DNA from: Rhynchopus sp. YZ270_cl-10
Lineage: Eukaryota > Euglenozoa > Diplonemea > Diplonemida > Diplonemidae
Assembly (NCBI GenBank): GCA_964035575.1
Contig: OZ037845.1
Span: 372,001 to 436,000 of the forward strand
Reading direction: 5' to 3'
Length of the DNA stretch: 64,000 bases
The position numbers were made by a program, and so were the translations under genes. The stretch's first letter is position 1, and each line of letters starts with the position of its first letter. Positions 23,385 through 33,684 of the stretch are shown here, in pieces. The notes under the pieces were generated by a model that was not told the origin of the DNA, did no database searches, and saw nothing but the letters and a program-made list of their open reading frames with translations.

Positions 23385-24855
23385 CTTGTGTATTTTGTTG
23401 GTTGTTGTGTGAATGTAATACTATTTGCGTATGGTGTATTGAAACTGTACAGCGTGTCAGTATTGGGATGGCATGGGATACTGCGAAGAACATCAAGGAA
23501 TGAGAGGGAAAGAAGAAAAAGAAGGGTGAGTGGCATTCATTTATCAATTATCAGATCGTGTTCTACGTGCCTAGTGGTGCTCACAGCAATCCCGGTACTA
23601 GAAATGTCCAAAAATAAAATAAAATGAAGTTCCCGTGCAGAGCCTTTTGGATATGGGCATATGCAAGAAAAGAATAGAACGTTTGAAAAAGATGACAAAA
23701 GCCTCTCGTGCTCAGTCACTTTCAACAGACGCGTATCATAAAAAGAAAGAAGGTACCACAAAGATGAGTGTTGCTTGTGCATGCATCTCCATCTTCACAT
23801 CGAACATGAATGGAACTCACGTTCACACACATTGTCGATAAAGGTAGAAAATAAGATATCCTCTGAACCAGGTACAGGATGGGTATCTAAGAAGATACGT
23901 ATCCGCAACCTGCACCATGTGACTGGTCCACAGAACGTTAGAAAACAGGGTAGAGAAGAAGGGGCAGAAGGTGTGCAGGGGCACACACCATCAGATCTTG
24001 GGAGGAAGCAAAAGAATGACAACTTGAAACAGGTTATGTGCACAGGATGTACACACAATTCATCAAGAAATCGGGAGAAAAGGAAATGGGGAGCAAACCA
24101 AAAAGGGGTGCTGGGATATTTACGAACAGGAGCAGAGAGAAGCGTGCCGCCATCCAGTGTGTCTCGTGGACATATAATGTCGGCGTACTTCTCAAGCAGC
24201 TCTTCGCAAAAACGTGACTCCTCCGCACAAGCTCAGGGCTCGTGTTGCTGTAGTACTATTTGCAGTGACGGGGCAGCATGCACATTGAGACATCTAGCAT
24301 CTCAGAAGGCATACAAGACCACAGTCAATTGCAACTAGAACAAACCAATACGCACTCTGCTCAGTGTTACACATCTCAAAAAAATGTGCAATAAATGGAA
24401 AAAAACACAAGGAAGAGAGACGTGCAAGAAGGAAGAAACTCAACTGGTTAACATTGCAAACCAGTTGACCCATAAATAATAGACAAAAATAATGATAATA
24501 TTCTTTCAAAAACGCAACAGAAACAGGTGACGGACACAAAAGCTTTTCTCAAAGCCCTGTGTGCAAAAAGTATCACAGGGCTTGAAATAGAAAACTGTTT
24601 GAACTTAACAATAAAAAACCCACCATCCCGTCTACCCAGCAAATAGGCAAGGCGTGACAAAAAGTAAAACAGACGCTGTGCACATGGCTACAGCGCCAAA
24701 GTAGTGAACTAATAAAAGTTGTACGATGCCGAGACTCATGTTCTTGGTCAGATCGACAACACAAACAAGATAATTCAGTACGAAAAGGTGACGACTACAT
24801 TCACATCCACCCATTCACCGAATGCACCAGCATCATCCTTTCACAACGAAAATGC
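23385..24855. other. Spacer without a recognised gene
   Basis: About 1.5 kb. It holds an extended family A repeat (23660-23730). Plus-strand open frames here have no family likeness. Confidence 0.6.
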
Positions 24856-26322
24856 CTAGAGGCATGTCAGCGAGTCGAGACACGCAATCTTGGTGCATCC
24901 GAGAGCTCCGTCGTTGCAGGAGCAAGTGTTGCAGTCGTTGGTGCCCTCGTCTTTGCCTGACCAGCCGCTTGCAACAACAGTTCCGCACTGAAGGGAGCAA
25001 GTCTTCTGACCACATGGCGCCGAGTCACATCCGATCTTAGTGCATCCAAGGACTCCGTCAGTGCAAGTGCAGGTGTTGCAGTCGTTGGTTCCCTCGTCCT
25101 TGCCTGACCAGCCGCTTGCAACAACAGTTCCGCACTGAAGACTGCAAGTCTTCTGACCACATGGCGCCGAGTCACATCCGATCTTGGTGCATCCAAGGAC
25201 TCCGTCAGTGCAATGGCAGGTGTTGCAGTCGTTGGTTCCCTCGTCCTTGCCAGACCAGCCGCTTGCAACAACAGTTCCGCACTGAAGGGAGCAAGTCTTC
25301 TGACCACATGGTGCCGAGTCACATCCGATCTTAGTGCATCCAAGGACTCCGTCAGTGCAAGTGCAGGTGTTGCAGTCGTTGGTTCCCTCGTCCTTGCCAG
25401 ACCAGCCGCTTGCAACAACAGTTCCGCACTGAAGGGAGCAAGTCTTCTGACCACATGGCGCCGAGTCACATCCGATCTTGGTGCATCCAAGGACTCCGTC
25501 AGTGCAATGGCAGGTGTTGCAGTCGTTGCTGCCCTCGTCCTTGCCAGACCAGCCGCTTGCAACAACAGTTCCGCACTGAAGGGAGCAAGTCTTCTGACCA
25601 CATGGCGCCGAGTCACATCCGAGATTGGTGCATCCAAGGACTCCGTCAGTGCAAGTGCAGGTGTTGCAGTCGTTGGTTCCCTCGTCCTTGCCAGACCAGC
25701 CGCTTGCAACAACAGTTCCGCACTGAAGCTCACAGGACTTCTTTGTCGGGCAAGGCAGGTAAGGGCATGCGATCAGAGTGCAGATGAGGTGTCCGCTCTC
25801 AGTGCAGCTGCACGTGTTGCAGGCGTTGTCACCCTCGTCGTGTCCACCCCATCCGACAGGGACAACAGTGCCACATCCAAGAGTGCAGGTGGTGGGCTCA
25901 GGCTTCGGGCACTCCTTGCTGTTGGGGCAGCCCATCTTTGTGCACGCAAGACCTCCGTTGATGCAGTTGCACATGTTGCAGTCGTTGGTTCCCTCGTCGT
26001 TGCCCATCCATCCGTTTGCAACAACAGTTCCGCACTGCAGAGTGCATGTCTCCTGCTTGGGTTGGACACACAGCGGTGTGTGGAGCGTACCATCGCCCTC
26101 ACACAAAAGGTGGTCTTGACAGTGCTGGGCACTGCATGGACGTGCACCGCCACAGGTCTCACCCTCTGCACGCTTCGGCACACAGACAGAGTAGAACGAG
26201 AGGCAGTGGCCGTACCATTCAAGCGGACGGCACCACTCGCTTGGTGCGCAGTCGTCGTTGGCCCAGCACTGCTGAGCTGAGACAGCCGCAACAGCTGTGA
26301 GGAGCAGTGTCGTGCGTAGCAT
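24856..26322 (-). CDS. Secreted cysteine-rich protein with eight pacifastin-like repeats
   Basis: 488 residues. A signal peptide (MLRTTLLLTAVAAVSA) precedes a cysteine-rich segment (about 17-90). Eight repeats of about 45-49 residues follow, each with CGTVV, GWSGKDEG, CNTCTC and CTKIGC. The spacing CNxCxC, G, CTxxxC fits the pacifastin light-chain family of small protease inhibitors. The last six repeats are nearly identical in DNA as well. The first two are older and diverged. Whether they inhibit proteases is unknown; an extracellular or surface binding role is equally possible. Middle repeats vary between CTC and CHC at one site. Confidence 0.85.
   Translation of the reverse strand: MLRTTLLLTAVAAVSAQQCWANDDCAPSEWCRPLEWYGHCLSFYSVCVPKRAEGETCGGARPCSAQHCQDHLLCEGDGTLHTPLCVQPKQETCTLQCGTVVANGWMGNDEGTNDCNMCNCINGGLACTKMGCPNSKECPKPEPTTCTLGCGTVVPVGWGGHDEGDNACNTCSCTESGHLICTLIACPYLPCPTKKSCELQCGTVVASGWSGKDEGTNDCNTCTCTDGVLGCTNLGCDSAPCGQKTCSLQCGTVVASGWSGKDEGSNDCNTCHCTDGVLGCTKIGCDSAPCGQKTCSLQCGTVVASGWSGKDEGTNDCNTCTCTDGVLGCTKIGCDSAPCGQKTCSLQCGTVVASGWSGKDEGTNDCNTCHCTDGVLGCTKIGCDSAPCGQKTCSLQCGTVVASGWSGKDEGTNDCNTCTCTDGVLGCTKIGCDSAPCGQKTCSLQCGTVVASGWSGKDEGTNDCNTCSCNDGALGCTKIACLDSLTCL
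24880..25735 (-). repeat. 147-bp coding tandem repeat
   Basis: About six units of 49 codons with very few differences, inside the pacifastin-like gene. Such identity points to recent unequal crossing-over or gene conversion. Confidence 0.85.
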
Positions 26323-27583
26323 TGGAGCAAGGTATGTGTTTGTATCAAAAGAGTATCTGTGGGTGACGTGGTTGAGGTGCTGGGAGGAATATTAGAGTGA
26401 TAATGTGTGAAGTGTGGCGAAACAAAAGGTGCAGAGGGCAGGTGTTGCCCCCCTGTTGCAATGTAGCTTTGGACGTATTCTGTGGCCCAAGCTGCAGTCG
26501 TAATGTGATCATCGCTCTCAAGACGTGATGTGGTGTGTGAATGCACAGGTTGTGGAGTCAGCCAGGGGCGAAAGTTGCTGTGCTGTGCTGTGCACAACAG
26601 CATGTGGTGGAGAGAGGACCATCTGCGCCCACCTAGACTAGGGATAGAGCGCACATTACAGCACCTTCCCTGTGCGGGCGGCGGTTCAACTTCACAGCAA
26701 GACACAGCAAGCAGTCGTAGTCAGATGGCTGATCCTGCACTTTGAGACTCATAATCTATGTCAACACAGGACACGCCTTGCTGGGGCGTGCCTTCAGGAG
26801 TCATTTAAGGTCATCATGAACGTGTGGTGTGGTGTGTGGTTGTTTGCTTTGGTGTTGTGTCAGCAGTCAGGTGAGGTTGGAATGTATCCACAGCGTTGCT
26901 TCGGCTTGGCTAGGGCGGTTCCAGGATTTCATCATGCACAACAGAGGAGGGGAGGAAAGGTGGGGAACAGAAGTGTTTCAGACAAAGCGGTTAAAGTATG
27001 TGCTCATGGTCGAGACTCACATTGGTGCCAGCACTGACAATTAAAAGGTTTTCATCATGCTTTCGTGTCAACGTGTTTCGAGGCAGTTTTCGTGTCAATG
27101 TTCGGAAGAGAAAAAGGGAAGGGGTTGGTGTCGTTTGTTTGTTGGTGTCATCCATGACCTTGAAGATTAAGACACAAGAAGTCAAATCAGAGGAAAGGCA
27201 AACCATACAGAAAAGAAAAAGGTTAAAACCCAAAAAGAAGTAAGTGGTCGAGGTAAGTTGTGTGTTCTGGAAACACAACAAAAGAAAACTTGTAAGAAAG
27301 CAAAGTTGTAACCGTGCAGACGTCTCGTGGACGTGGCACGTAACAAGAAACCAAATGTGAAGAACAACTCCCGTGTACTACACGAGCCGTTCAATAAAAC
27401 AGGAAGCAGGGAAAATGGACAGCACACGCTAAAGCAACGGGTAGAGTGACACCCGTTGTGCAAGGGAGTGGACGGCACAATGCGCATTCCCTCCCTCCTG
27501 ACCGTCTGTACAACAGCACAAAAGTCAAAGAGAAAAATCGAAGAATGCAGACGCGCAAGAAGTCACTGTCAGCCCAAAGCAGC
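26323..27583. other. Spacer without a recognised gene
   Basis: About 1.26 kb. A family C/D-like hairpin (GTGCAGACGTCTCGTGGACG) lies near 27318. Other open frames here look like chance. Confidence 0.55.
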
Positions 27584-28228
27584 TCATGCCTTGAAGACAG
27601 TGCGAAGGCCCTCCGCAGACGCGTAGTACTCCTTCACCTTCGGGTGGTTTGCAACCACAGCCTTGTGTGCAGCAAGGTTCTTGAACGACACCAGTGCGTC
27701 CGACGGGATCCCGTCAAGGAACCCAGACACAAGGAACTGTACGTGTGTGAAAATCACCAGGTCTGCCACTGTCAGGGAGTCACCCACAGCGTACTTCTTC
27801 CCCGCAAGACGCGAGTCCAGGAAGACAAGCCACTTGTGCAGGTCCCCACCCTCAGCAATGGCAGTCGCACGGAGGGCCTTCTTCTCATCTTCATCCTTGA
27901 TCGCAAACGACTTGGCCAGAACTGTGAAGATCTCCGCTGTGTAGTCAATCGTCTCGTCCACACTCAGCGCCACACGTGCATCCTCGGGGTACAGACCCGC
28001 CAGCCTTGCAACGTAACGCAGGATTGCGCTGTTCTGTCCCACCACCTCCCCGTCCACGTGCAGAAGCGGCAGCTGCTGTGGGGCCACCTTCTGCTTCATA
28101 CCCGAGCCCCACGTCGGGAAGTCAATGTGCTCATCCTCAAGCACAAGGCCACCCACGTGTGCGGCAAGACGGATCGCCTCGGGCTTCGCGGGGACGCCGA
28201 AGTAGACAAGCTTCAGGGTCGGTGCCAT
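27584..28228 (-). CDS. Glutathione S-transferase, tandem paralogue 1 (sigma/alpha-like)
   Basis: 214 residues starting MAPTLKLVYF, where the Tyr is in the usual catalytic position. The glutathione-site region reads VDGEVVGQNSAILRYVA; the position after Gln, usually Ser, is Asn here. The C-terminal helical half carries SLTVADL. The upstream Met at 28327 lies in the untranslated leader shared with the paralogues, so I start at 28228. Likely a cytosolic detoxification enzyme; it could also be a prostaglandin-synthase-like sigma GST. Confidence 0.92.
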   Translation of the reverse strand: MAPTLKLVYFGVPAKPEAIRLAAHVGGLVLEDEHIDFPTWGSGMKQKVAPQQLPLLHVDGEVVGQNSAILRYVARLAGLYPEDARVALSVDETIDYTAEIFTVLAKSFAIKDEDEKKALRATAIAEGGDLHKWLVFLDSRLAGKKYAVGDSLTVADLVIFTHVQFLVSGFLDGIPSDALVSFKNLAAHKAVVANHPKVKEYYASAEGLRTVFKA

Positions 28229-28935
28229 TTTGTGTGGTGAGGGTGGTGTTGTGGTGTGTTGTTGAGAATCTGTGTGGGGTTGGTTTCGTTGGGTGAGAAA
28301 GGAAGGGCGAGAAGTACTTCCTCTCAAGACACAGGAGACTTGATGTGTTTCGAGGCAGAAGAGAGATCAGAGGTGTCCTAAGGTATTGTAAAGCCTATTC
28401 GGGCATCGCTCGTGGAGCTCCGACTGGGGCGGCATATCAGTGGTTTTCATCACTTCCGAAGCTGCAGTGGTCGCAAAGAAGTACTTGAGTATCAAAACAT
28501 GGGGGTTGGTGTCGTTTGTTTTGCACATCACTTTGTTCCATGGAGAAAAGTGTGGATAAACAATGTCGTTCGTAACTCTTGGTATCTTCCGCTTCCCCTT
28601 TCTGATGTCAAACACATCATAAGGGGGAAGGCAAAAGCCGCACCAAAAGGTAGAAGAAAAACCCAAATAAAGCAAAAGGAGTAAGCTGGCGAAGAGAAGA
28701 TGTGTTTTGGAAACACAGTAAAAAAAGAAAGCAAAGTTGTGAACGGTAATCATGCACCACAAGGTGTGGAGATCAAAGTTAGCTCAATGACTCCACACCA
28801 AGTGTTGCACAGGGTGCGAAGGAAGTGGACGGCACATTGCATCCCTCCTTCCTTTCCAAAAAATAATATCAAAGTCAAGTGAAAGTGAAAGTCGCAGACA
28901 TCACCAAAAGGCCCAAAGACACAAAACAAAACAGC

Positions 28936-29580
28936 TCATGCTTTGAAGACAGTGCGAAGGCCCTCCGCAGACGCGTAGTACTCCTTCACCTTCGGGTGGT
29001 TTGCAACCACAGCCTTGTGTGCAGCAAGGTTCTTGAACGACACCAGTGCGTCCGATGGGATGCCTTCAAAGAACCCAGACACAAGGAAGTGCACGGCTGT
29101 GAAGACCGACAGGTCTGCCACTGTCAGGGAGTCACCCACAGCGTACTTCTTCCCCGCAAGACGCGAGTCCAGGAAGACAAGCCACTTGTGCAGGTCCCCA
29201 CCCTCAGCAACAGCTGTCGCAGCGAATTCCTTCTTCTCCGCATCGTCCGTCAGCGCAAAGAACTTCCCCAGAACTGTGAAGAGCTCCCCTGCGTAGTCAA
29301 TCGTCTCGTCCACACTCAGCGCCACACGTGCATCCTCGGGGTACAGGTTCGTCAGTCTCCCGACGTAGCGCAGGATTGCGTTGCTCTGTCCCACCACCTC
29401 CCCGTCCACGTGCAGAAGCGGCAGCTGCTGTGGGGCCACCTTCGCCTTCAGACTCGCTCCCCACGTTGGGAAGTCAATGTGCTCATCCTCAAACGCAAGG
29501 CCACCGATGTGTGCGGCAAGACGGACTGCCTCAGGCTTCGTGGGGAAGGGGAAGTACACAAGCTTCAGGGTTGGTGCCAT
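28936..29580 (-). CDS. Glutathione S-transferase, tandem paralogue 2
   Basis: 214 residues, highly similar to its two neighbours, with long identical DNA stretches in the C-terminal half. It keeps the usual Gln-Ser pair (GQSNAILRY) and the catalytic-position Tyr (LVYF). It is one unit of a tandem array with a period of about 1.34 kb. The leader just before ATG (CACCACACAAA) is shared across the array. Confidence 0.92.
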   Translation of the reverse strand: MAPTLKLVYFPFPTKPEAVRLAAHIGGLAFEDEHIDFPTWGASLKAKVAPQQLPLLHVDGEVVGQSNAILRYVGRLTNLYPEDARVALSVDETIDYAGELFTVLGKFFALTDDAEKKEFAATAVAEGGDLHKWLVFLDSRLAGKKYAVGDSLTVADLSVFTAVHFLVSGFFEGIPSDALVSFKNLAAHKAVVANHPKVKEYYASAEGLRTVFKA

Positions 29581-30271
29581 TTTGTGTGGTGAGGGTGGGT
29601 TGTTGTGTTGTCAAAAAGTCTGTGTGTGGTTTTGTTGGGGTTCCAAGAAGAAGAGGTGACGTTGCTTTGCACACGAATGCTAAAAGGGGATAGGGTGCGG
29701 TGAAGAGATTGCTTCTGCTACACAAAAAGAGAAACGTTTGTAACAGGTCACAAAAATAGTCAAATTGATAGTTCAAACGCCTCTGGGACGCAGGAACTAA
29801 GAAAAAAAAGAAAATCAAAACAAAACAAAAAGAGAGTAAGCAGGCGAGGTAAGTAGCTGTCACATGCAGGCATCTGGACGCGGTGTGTGACAAGAAAAGA
29901 AAATGTGGAGGACAATAGTTGAAAGCTGAAATGTCCCCCAAGAGCAACAGTCCGTTCGTATGTGCATGTATCATGCAATTGCAACATGAACGGGATCAGA
30001 GTAGCGGAAAAGAAAGAAACACACATCAGGGTCGGTGCACCACACAAAGGCAACACAAAGCCAAAGTGACAGAAATGATGCGCAGTGTGGGCGGAGAGTG
30101 TGGATGGCAGATATGTTGGACATCCCTTCCCCTTCTTGTGTCTTTCAACATCCGAACAACAGAAAACAAGCAAAAAAAAAAAAAAAAAAAAAAGTCGGAA
30201 TACGAAATGTGCTTCACAGGCACAGATCTAAAAAGTCAAAGCAAACGTAAACAACAAAGGCCACAATCAGT

Positions 30272-30916
30272 TCATGCCTTCAAACCAACACGGAGGCCCT
30301 CCGCAGACGCGTAGTACTCCTTGATCTTCGGCTGGTTCGCAACCACAGCCTTGTGTGCAGCAAGGTTCTTGAACGGCGCCAGAAGGGTCGATGGGATCGC
30401 TTCAAAGAACCCACACACAAGCGCGTGTGTCGACACGAAGACCACCAGGTCTGCAACAGTCAGGGAGTCACCCACGGCGTACTTCTTCCCCGCAAGACGC
30501 GAGTCCAGGAAGGAAAGCCACTTGTGGAAGTCCCCACCCTCAGCAGACGCAGTCACAAAGAACTCCTTCTTCTCCGCCTCGTCCTGGATCCCCATTCCCT
30601 TCCCCAGAACTGTGAAGAGCTCCCCTGCGTAGTCAATCGTCTCGTCCACACTCAGCGCCACACGTGCATCCTCGGGGTACAGACCCGCCAGCCTTGCAAC
30701 GTAACGCAGGATTGCGTTGCCCTGCCCGACCGTCTCCCCGTCCACGTGCAGAAGCGGCAGCTGCTGTGGTGCCACCTTCTGCTTCATACCTCCACCCCAC
30801 GTCGGGAAGTCAATGTGCTCATCCTCAAGCGCAAGGCCACCGATGTGTGCGGCAAGACGGGTCGCCTCAGGCTTTCCGGGGAAGGCGAAGTACACAAGCT
30901 TCAGGGTCGGTGCCAT
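30272..30916 (-). CDS. Glutathione S-transferase, tandem paralogue 3
   Basis: 214 residues. It is the most upstream copy and the most diverged in the C-terminal half (for example VVFVSTHALVCGFFEAIPS). The glutathione-site Ser position is Gly (GQGNAILRY), which could weaken or change substrate binding. The catalytic-position Tyr (LVYF) is kept. Confidence 0.92.
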   Translation of the reverse strand: MAPTLKLVYFAFPGKPEATRLAAHIGGLALEDEHIDFPTWGGGMKQKVAPQQLPLLHVDGETVGQGNAILRYVARLAGLYPEDARVALSVDETIDYAGELFTVLGKGMGIQDEAEKKEFFVTASAEGGDFHKWLSFLDSRLAGKKYAVGDSLTVADLVVFVSTHALVCGFFEAIPSTLLAPFKNLAAHKAVVANQPKIKEYYASAEGLRVGLKA

Positions 30917-31018
30917 TTTGTGTGGTGAGGGTGGTGTTGTTGTGTTGTGTTGTCAAAAAGTCTGGTTGGGTTTGTCATAGGAGAAGTGTGAGGACAAAGA
31001 TGTCGGCTTCTGGCACGC

Positions 31019-31091
31019 AAAATCTCGCAATACTTAGCGGCCCTCTCGAGGTTTACGAAGGAAAGCCACGGAGGTATTTGAAGCTGCTTAT
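31019..31091. repeat. 71-bp near-identical spacer element, copy 2
   Basis: Same element as 21961..22031, here between the third tandem GST and DPH7. It keeps the same orientation. Confidence 0.7.
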
Positions 31092-31515
31092 GTGAGTTGT
31101 ACGTTGCTGTACTAATGAACATACCCTTGTAAGCCGAATGTACCTCCCGTACAGAGTCTTTAACACACTATCGTTGTGAAGGAACAACACTAGGTTTAAA
31201 TTTTTGGGTGTCTCTCGTCGCATAGACACCACACACAGACGGTTGTTCGTTTGAAAAGGAGGGAGAAATGGGAACATTTTTGAGCTACGTAGCTTAAGGA
31301 CAACACAACTAAAGGTGGTATGGAAAGCGCTCCCTTTTTTGTTGTGCGGAAACACTGCTAGCAAGAAAAATATATAAAAAAGCGTTTCTCCGGACACATC
31401 TATTTTGTGTCTTCCACACATCTCCTCGCCATGATCACCCCCTATTGTTTTGTTGATTATTGTGATAATCCACTGTACCCCACTCCCACCTCTTCCCCTC
31501 CTCCTCCTGGCATCT

Positions 31516-32496
31516 TCAAATACCTGCATCCCAACAGTGCAAAATTTTATCATAAAAGCTACAGGTCGCGACCTGTTTTCCTGACGGAAGCCACTCACAC
31601 CCGTAAACCATAGATTTATGCAAACCAAAGTGCGTCTCCAACTCTTCCGACTGCAGGTCCACTATGTAGCCACCTCCTTGCATGGCTCCAATTAAAACTT
31701 TGTTTGCGTTGATAGGGGATGGCTTGACACGCCATACCCCTCCTCCTAGGGGTCCGAAGGTGGAGATGTCGCGCTTAGGGCGGGTTATGTCGAGGACGTG
31801 GAGACATTCGTCGTAGCTCCCTATGAGAAAGGTGTTGTCCCCCGAAGGTGCGTTGGGGTGCGGTGTGATCGCAGTTACCCCTGCATCGAACCGCCGTGTG
31901 CGTATAGGGGTATCGGTGCCTATTCTGGTGTCCCAGAGCTTTAGACAGCCGTCATCTGACCCTGTTGCTATGATAGAATCGTCGACATAGCATGTGACCC
32001 AGACCTCGTGGTCGTGTCCAATCCAGCTTTCGGTTCGTGTGCCAGTTTCGGTGTCGCCAATGCAGAGTTCTCCTCCGCGGGAGCCGTAGGAGAGTGTAGT
32101 GGAGTCTGGTGACCAGCCAACGCAGAGGCAGAAACCGTTCTCCTCTTCAAGGGGGAGGCTGTGCTGCAAAGTAACTCCGGTGTCAGTGCGCAGGTAGGTG
32201 TGTGCACTCCCATCGGCCCCGGCGATGGCAAAGATGTTCCCTCCAGAGGGACGCCATTTGAGGTCGAAAACACCAGGGGTTTGCGCGGTATGGATGTGCT
32301 CCAGGGTGCTGTCGGTGTTGGCAGTTAAAAAGTGGATGGTGCCTTTGCGTTCTTCCGCAGTTTCTTCGGATTTTTCGACCAAAAGATAGGTAGGCACCGC
32401 AAGCTCCGCAACATTGCTAGGGTTACGCTCCACCATATCCGCTGGAGTCTCTGTCCCCCATGAAAACAAACTCCCCGCGCTGTTCGGGTCTCCCAT
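31516..32496 (-). CDS. DPH7: Diphthine methylesterase, WD40 protein
   Basis: 326 residues. WD repeats carry the phrases typical of DPH7/WDR85: GSDDGCLKLWDTR, FLIGSYDECLHVLDI, LGGGVWRVKPSP and ATCSFYDKILHCWD. The enzyme removes the methyl ester from methylated diphthine on elongation factor 2 so that the last amidation step to diphthamide can follow. It acts in the cytosol. The length is a little short of animal homologues but the C-terminal signature is complete, and the start at 32496 is the first Met. Confidence 0.92.
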   Translation of the reverse strand: MGDPNSAGSLFSWGTETPADMVERNPSNVAELAVPTYLLVEKSEETAEERKGTIHFLTANTDSTLEHIHTAQTPGVFDLKWRPSGGNIFAIAGADGSAHTYLRTDTGVTLQHSLPLEEENGFCLCVGWSPDSTTLSYGSRGGELCIGDTETGTRTESWIGHDHEVWVTCYVDDSIIATGSDDGCLKLWDTRIGTDTPIRTRRFDAGVTAITPHPNAPSGDNTFLIGSYDECLHVLDITRPKRDISTFGPLGGGVWRVKPSPINANKVLIGAMQGGGYIVDLQSEELETHFGLHKSMVYGCEWLPSGKQVATCSFYDKILHCWDAGI

Positions 32497-32977
32497 TATT
32501 GTGTAATAAAAATGGGGCTAGGAAGGAGGGATGTAGATGAAGAGAGGTAGGAGAACTGAGGGGTGTGAAAGGAGGTCGCGCTTTTTTAGGTCACTCGGTT
32601 TGTTGTATTTTTTTGTGGTTTTTTTTTTCCGATACAACAAAAAAAAAATACAAATAATACACCACGTTCTTTTGCACACGTATCACATCAAAATAGAAAC
32701 TTAGCATTCATCACACGAAAACCCCTTGAAACGCACGCACACCTCGACCTGTTTTGGTGAGGCGTGGCTCTGCAGCGCGGTTCGTCCCCAGAACCGCAAA
32801 ATGTATTCAAAATGCTTTGTTTTCTATTTCCTCCTTCATTTCATGAAGCGACAGAAGAAAAACAGCGTCCATCATATGTGCCTGTACCAACACACTAAGT
32901 AACTTCCACAACCCGTGTTCTAATTCCCCTGCCTCCCCCCTACCCCCTCCCCCAATCCCCTTACCGCTAACATGCGG
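32497..32977. other. Spacer without a recognised gene
   Basis: About 480 bp, AT-rich near DPH7 and C-rich before the COMM gene. Nothing recognisable was seen apart from homopolymer runs. Confidence 0.6.
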
Positions 32978-33259
32978 TTATTTTAACAAACGCTGGTCCA
33001 TTTTTTTGAGCAAGCTCTTTGGCGCTTCTTTCCGTTCGAAGTACTGCATGTCTTTGAGCATTTTCGCAAGGGAATACCGGAGGCTGTGGAGCTGTGCTTG
33101 GGGCACCTCAATTACTTTAATGTCGCCGTTCGTGAGCTCCAGCTGCAGCAGCACGACAGGGGTGAACACCTTCTGCATGTGGCTTGTCGCAATGGTCACA
33201 TCCACCCTCCACTTTACATTCACTACACCCAACGCACTGCTCACCCCAATGGTTTCCAT
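32978..33259 (-). CDS. Short COMM-domain protein
   Basis: 93 residues, almost all COMM domain: VNVKWRVDVTIATSHMQKV, then a leucine-rich strand (VVLLQLELTNG), then the helix VPQAQLHSLRYSLAKML. It resembles the short COMMD6 type that lacks the N-terminal helical domain. COMMD proteins form a ring in the Commander complex, which recycles membrane proteins from endosomes. A missed 5' exon cannot be excluded. Confidence 0.75.
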   Translation of the reverse strand: METIGVSSALGVVNVKWRVDVTIATSHMQKVFTPVVLLQLELTNGDIKVIEVPQAQLHSLRYSLAKMLKDMQYFERKEAPKSLLKKMDQRLLK

Positions 33260-33684
33260 CTTTAGTGTGTTTTGGTGAGAGTTTGGTCACCTGGTTTCAA
33301 AAAAATATGGGGAGGGGAGAAGGAGAAGAAAGTAAAAAAAAAATAAACAATGTGCCTGTGTATGTTCACCTTATTGCAGGAAACCTTTCTTTTTTCCTTG
33401 TTTTCTTTTTGTGTGTGCTATACGCAATTTAATTTGTCTTTTACCACACCATCCAGGTAAACATAAAAAAGCGAAGTTTTTTCAGCACAACACTCCAACA
33501 GGACAAAGACACCCCGCAACATTTTTTAAAAAGAATACAATCTACAAATTTTGACGAAGACCAAAAAAACTGACCTGACTTTAAAAAAACTTTTTATGAG
33601 AACTTCAAATTAACTCGCTCTTTTTTTACGAATCTCAAAAATCTACCCCCCCACTCCCTCCCTCCCCTCCCTCCCCTCCCTTCC
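33260..33684. other. Spacer without a recognised gene
   Basis: About 420 bp of AT-rich sequence ending in a CCCTCC-rich tract near 33645-33685, just past the stop of the next gene. Confidence 0.6.

Noticed and set aside
25213-26280. Long plus-strand frame of 355 codons
   Set aside because: It is the antisense shadow of the tandem-repeat pacifastin-like gene.
25773-26705. Minus-strand frame of 310 codons overlapping the pacifastin-like gene
   Set aside because: It is out of frame with the gene, lacks a signal peptide and reads like frame-shifted repeat sequence.
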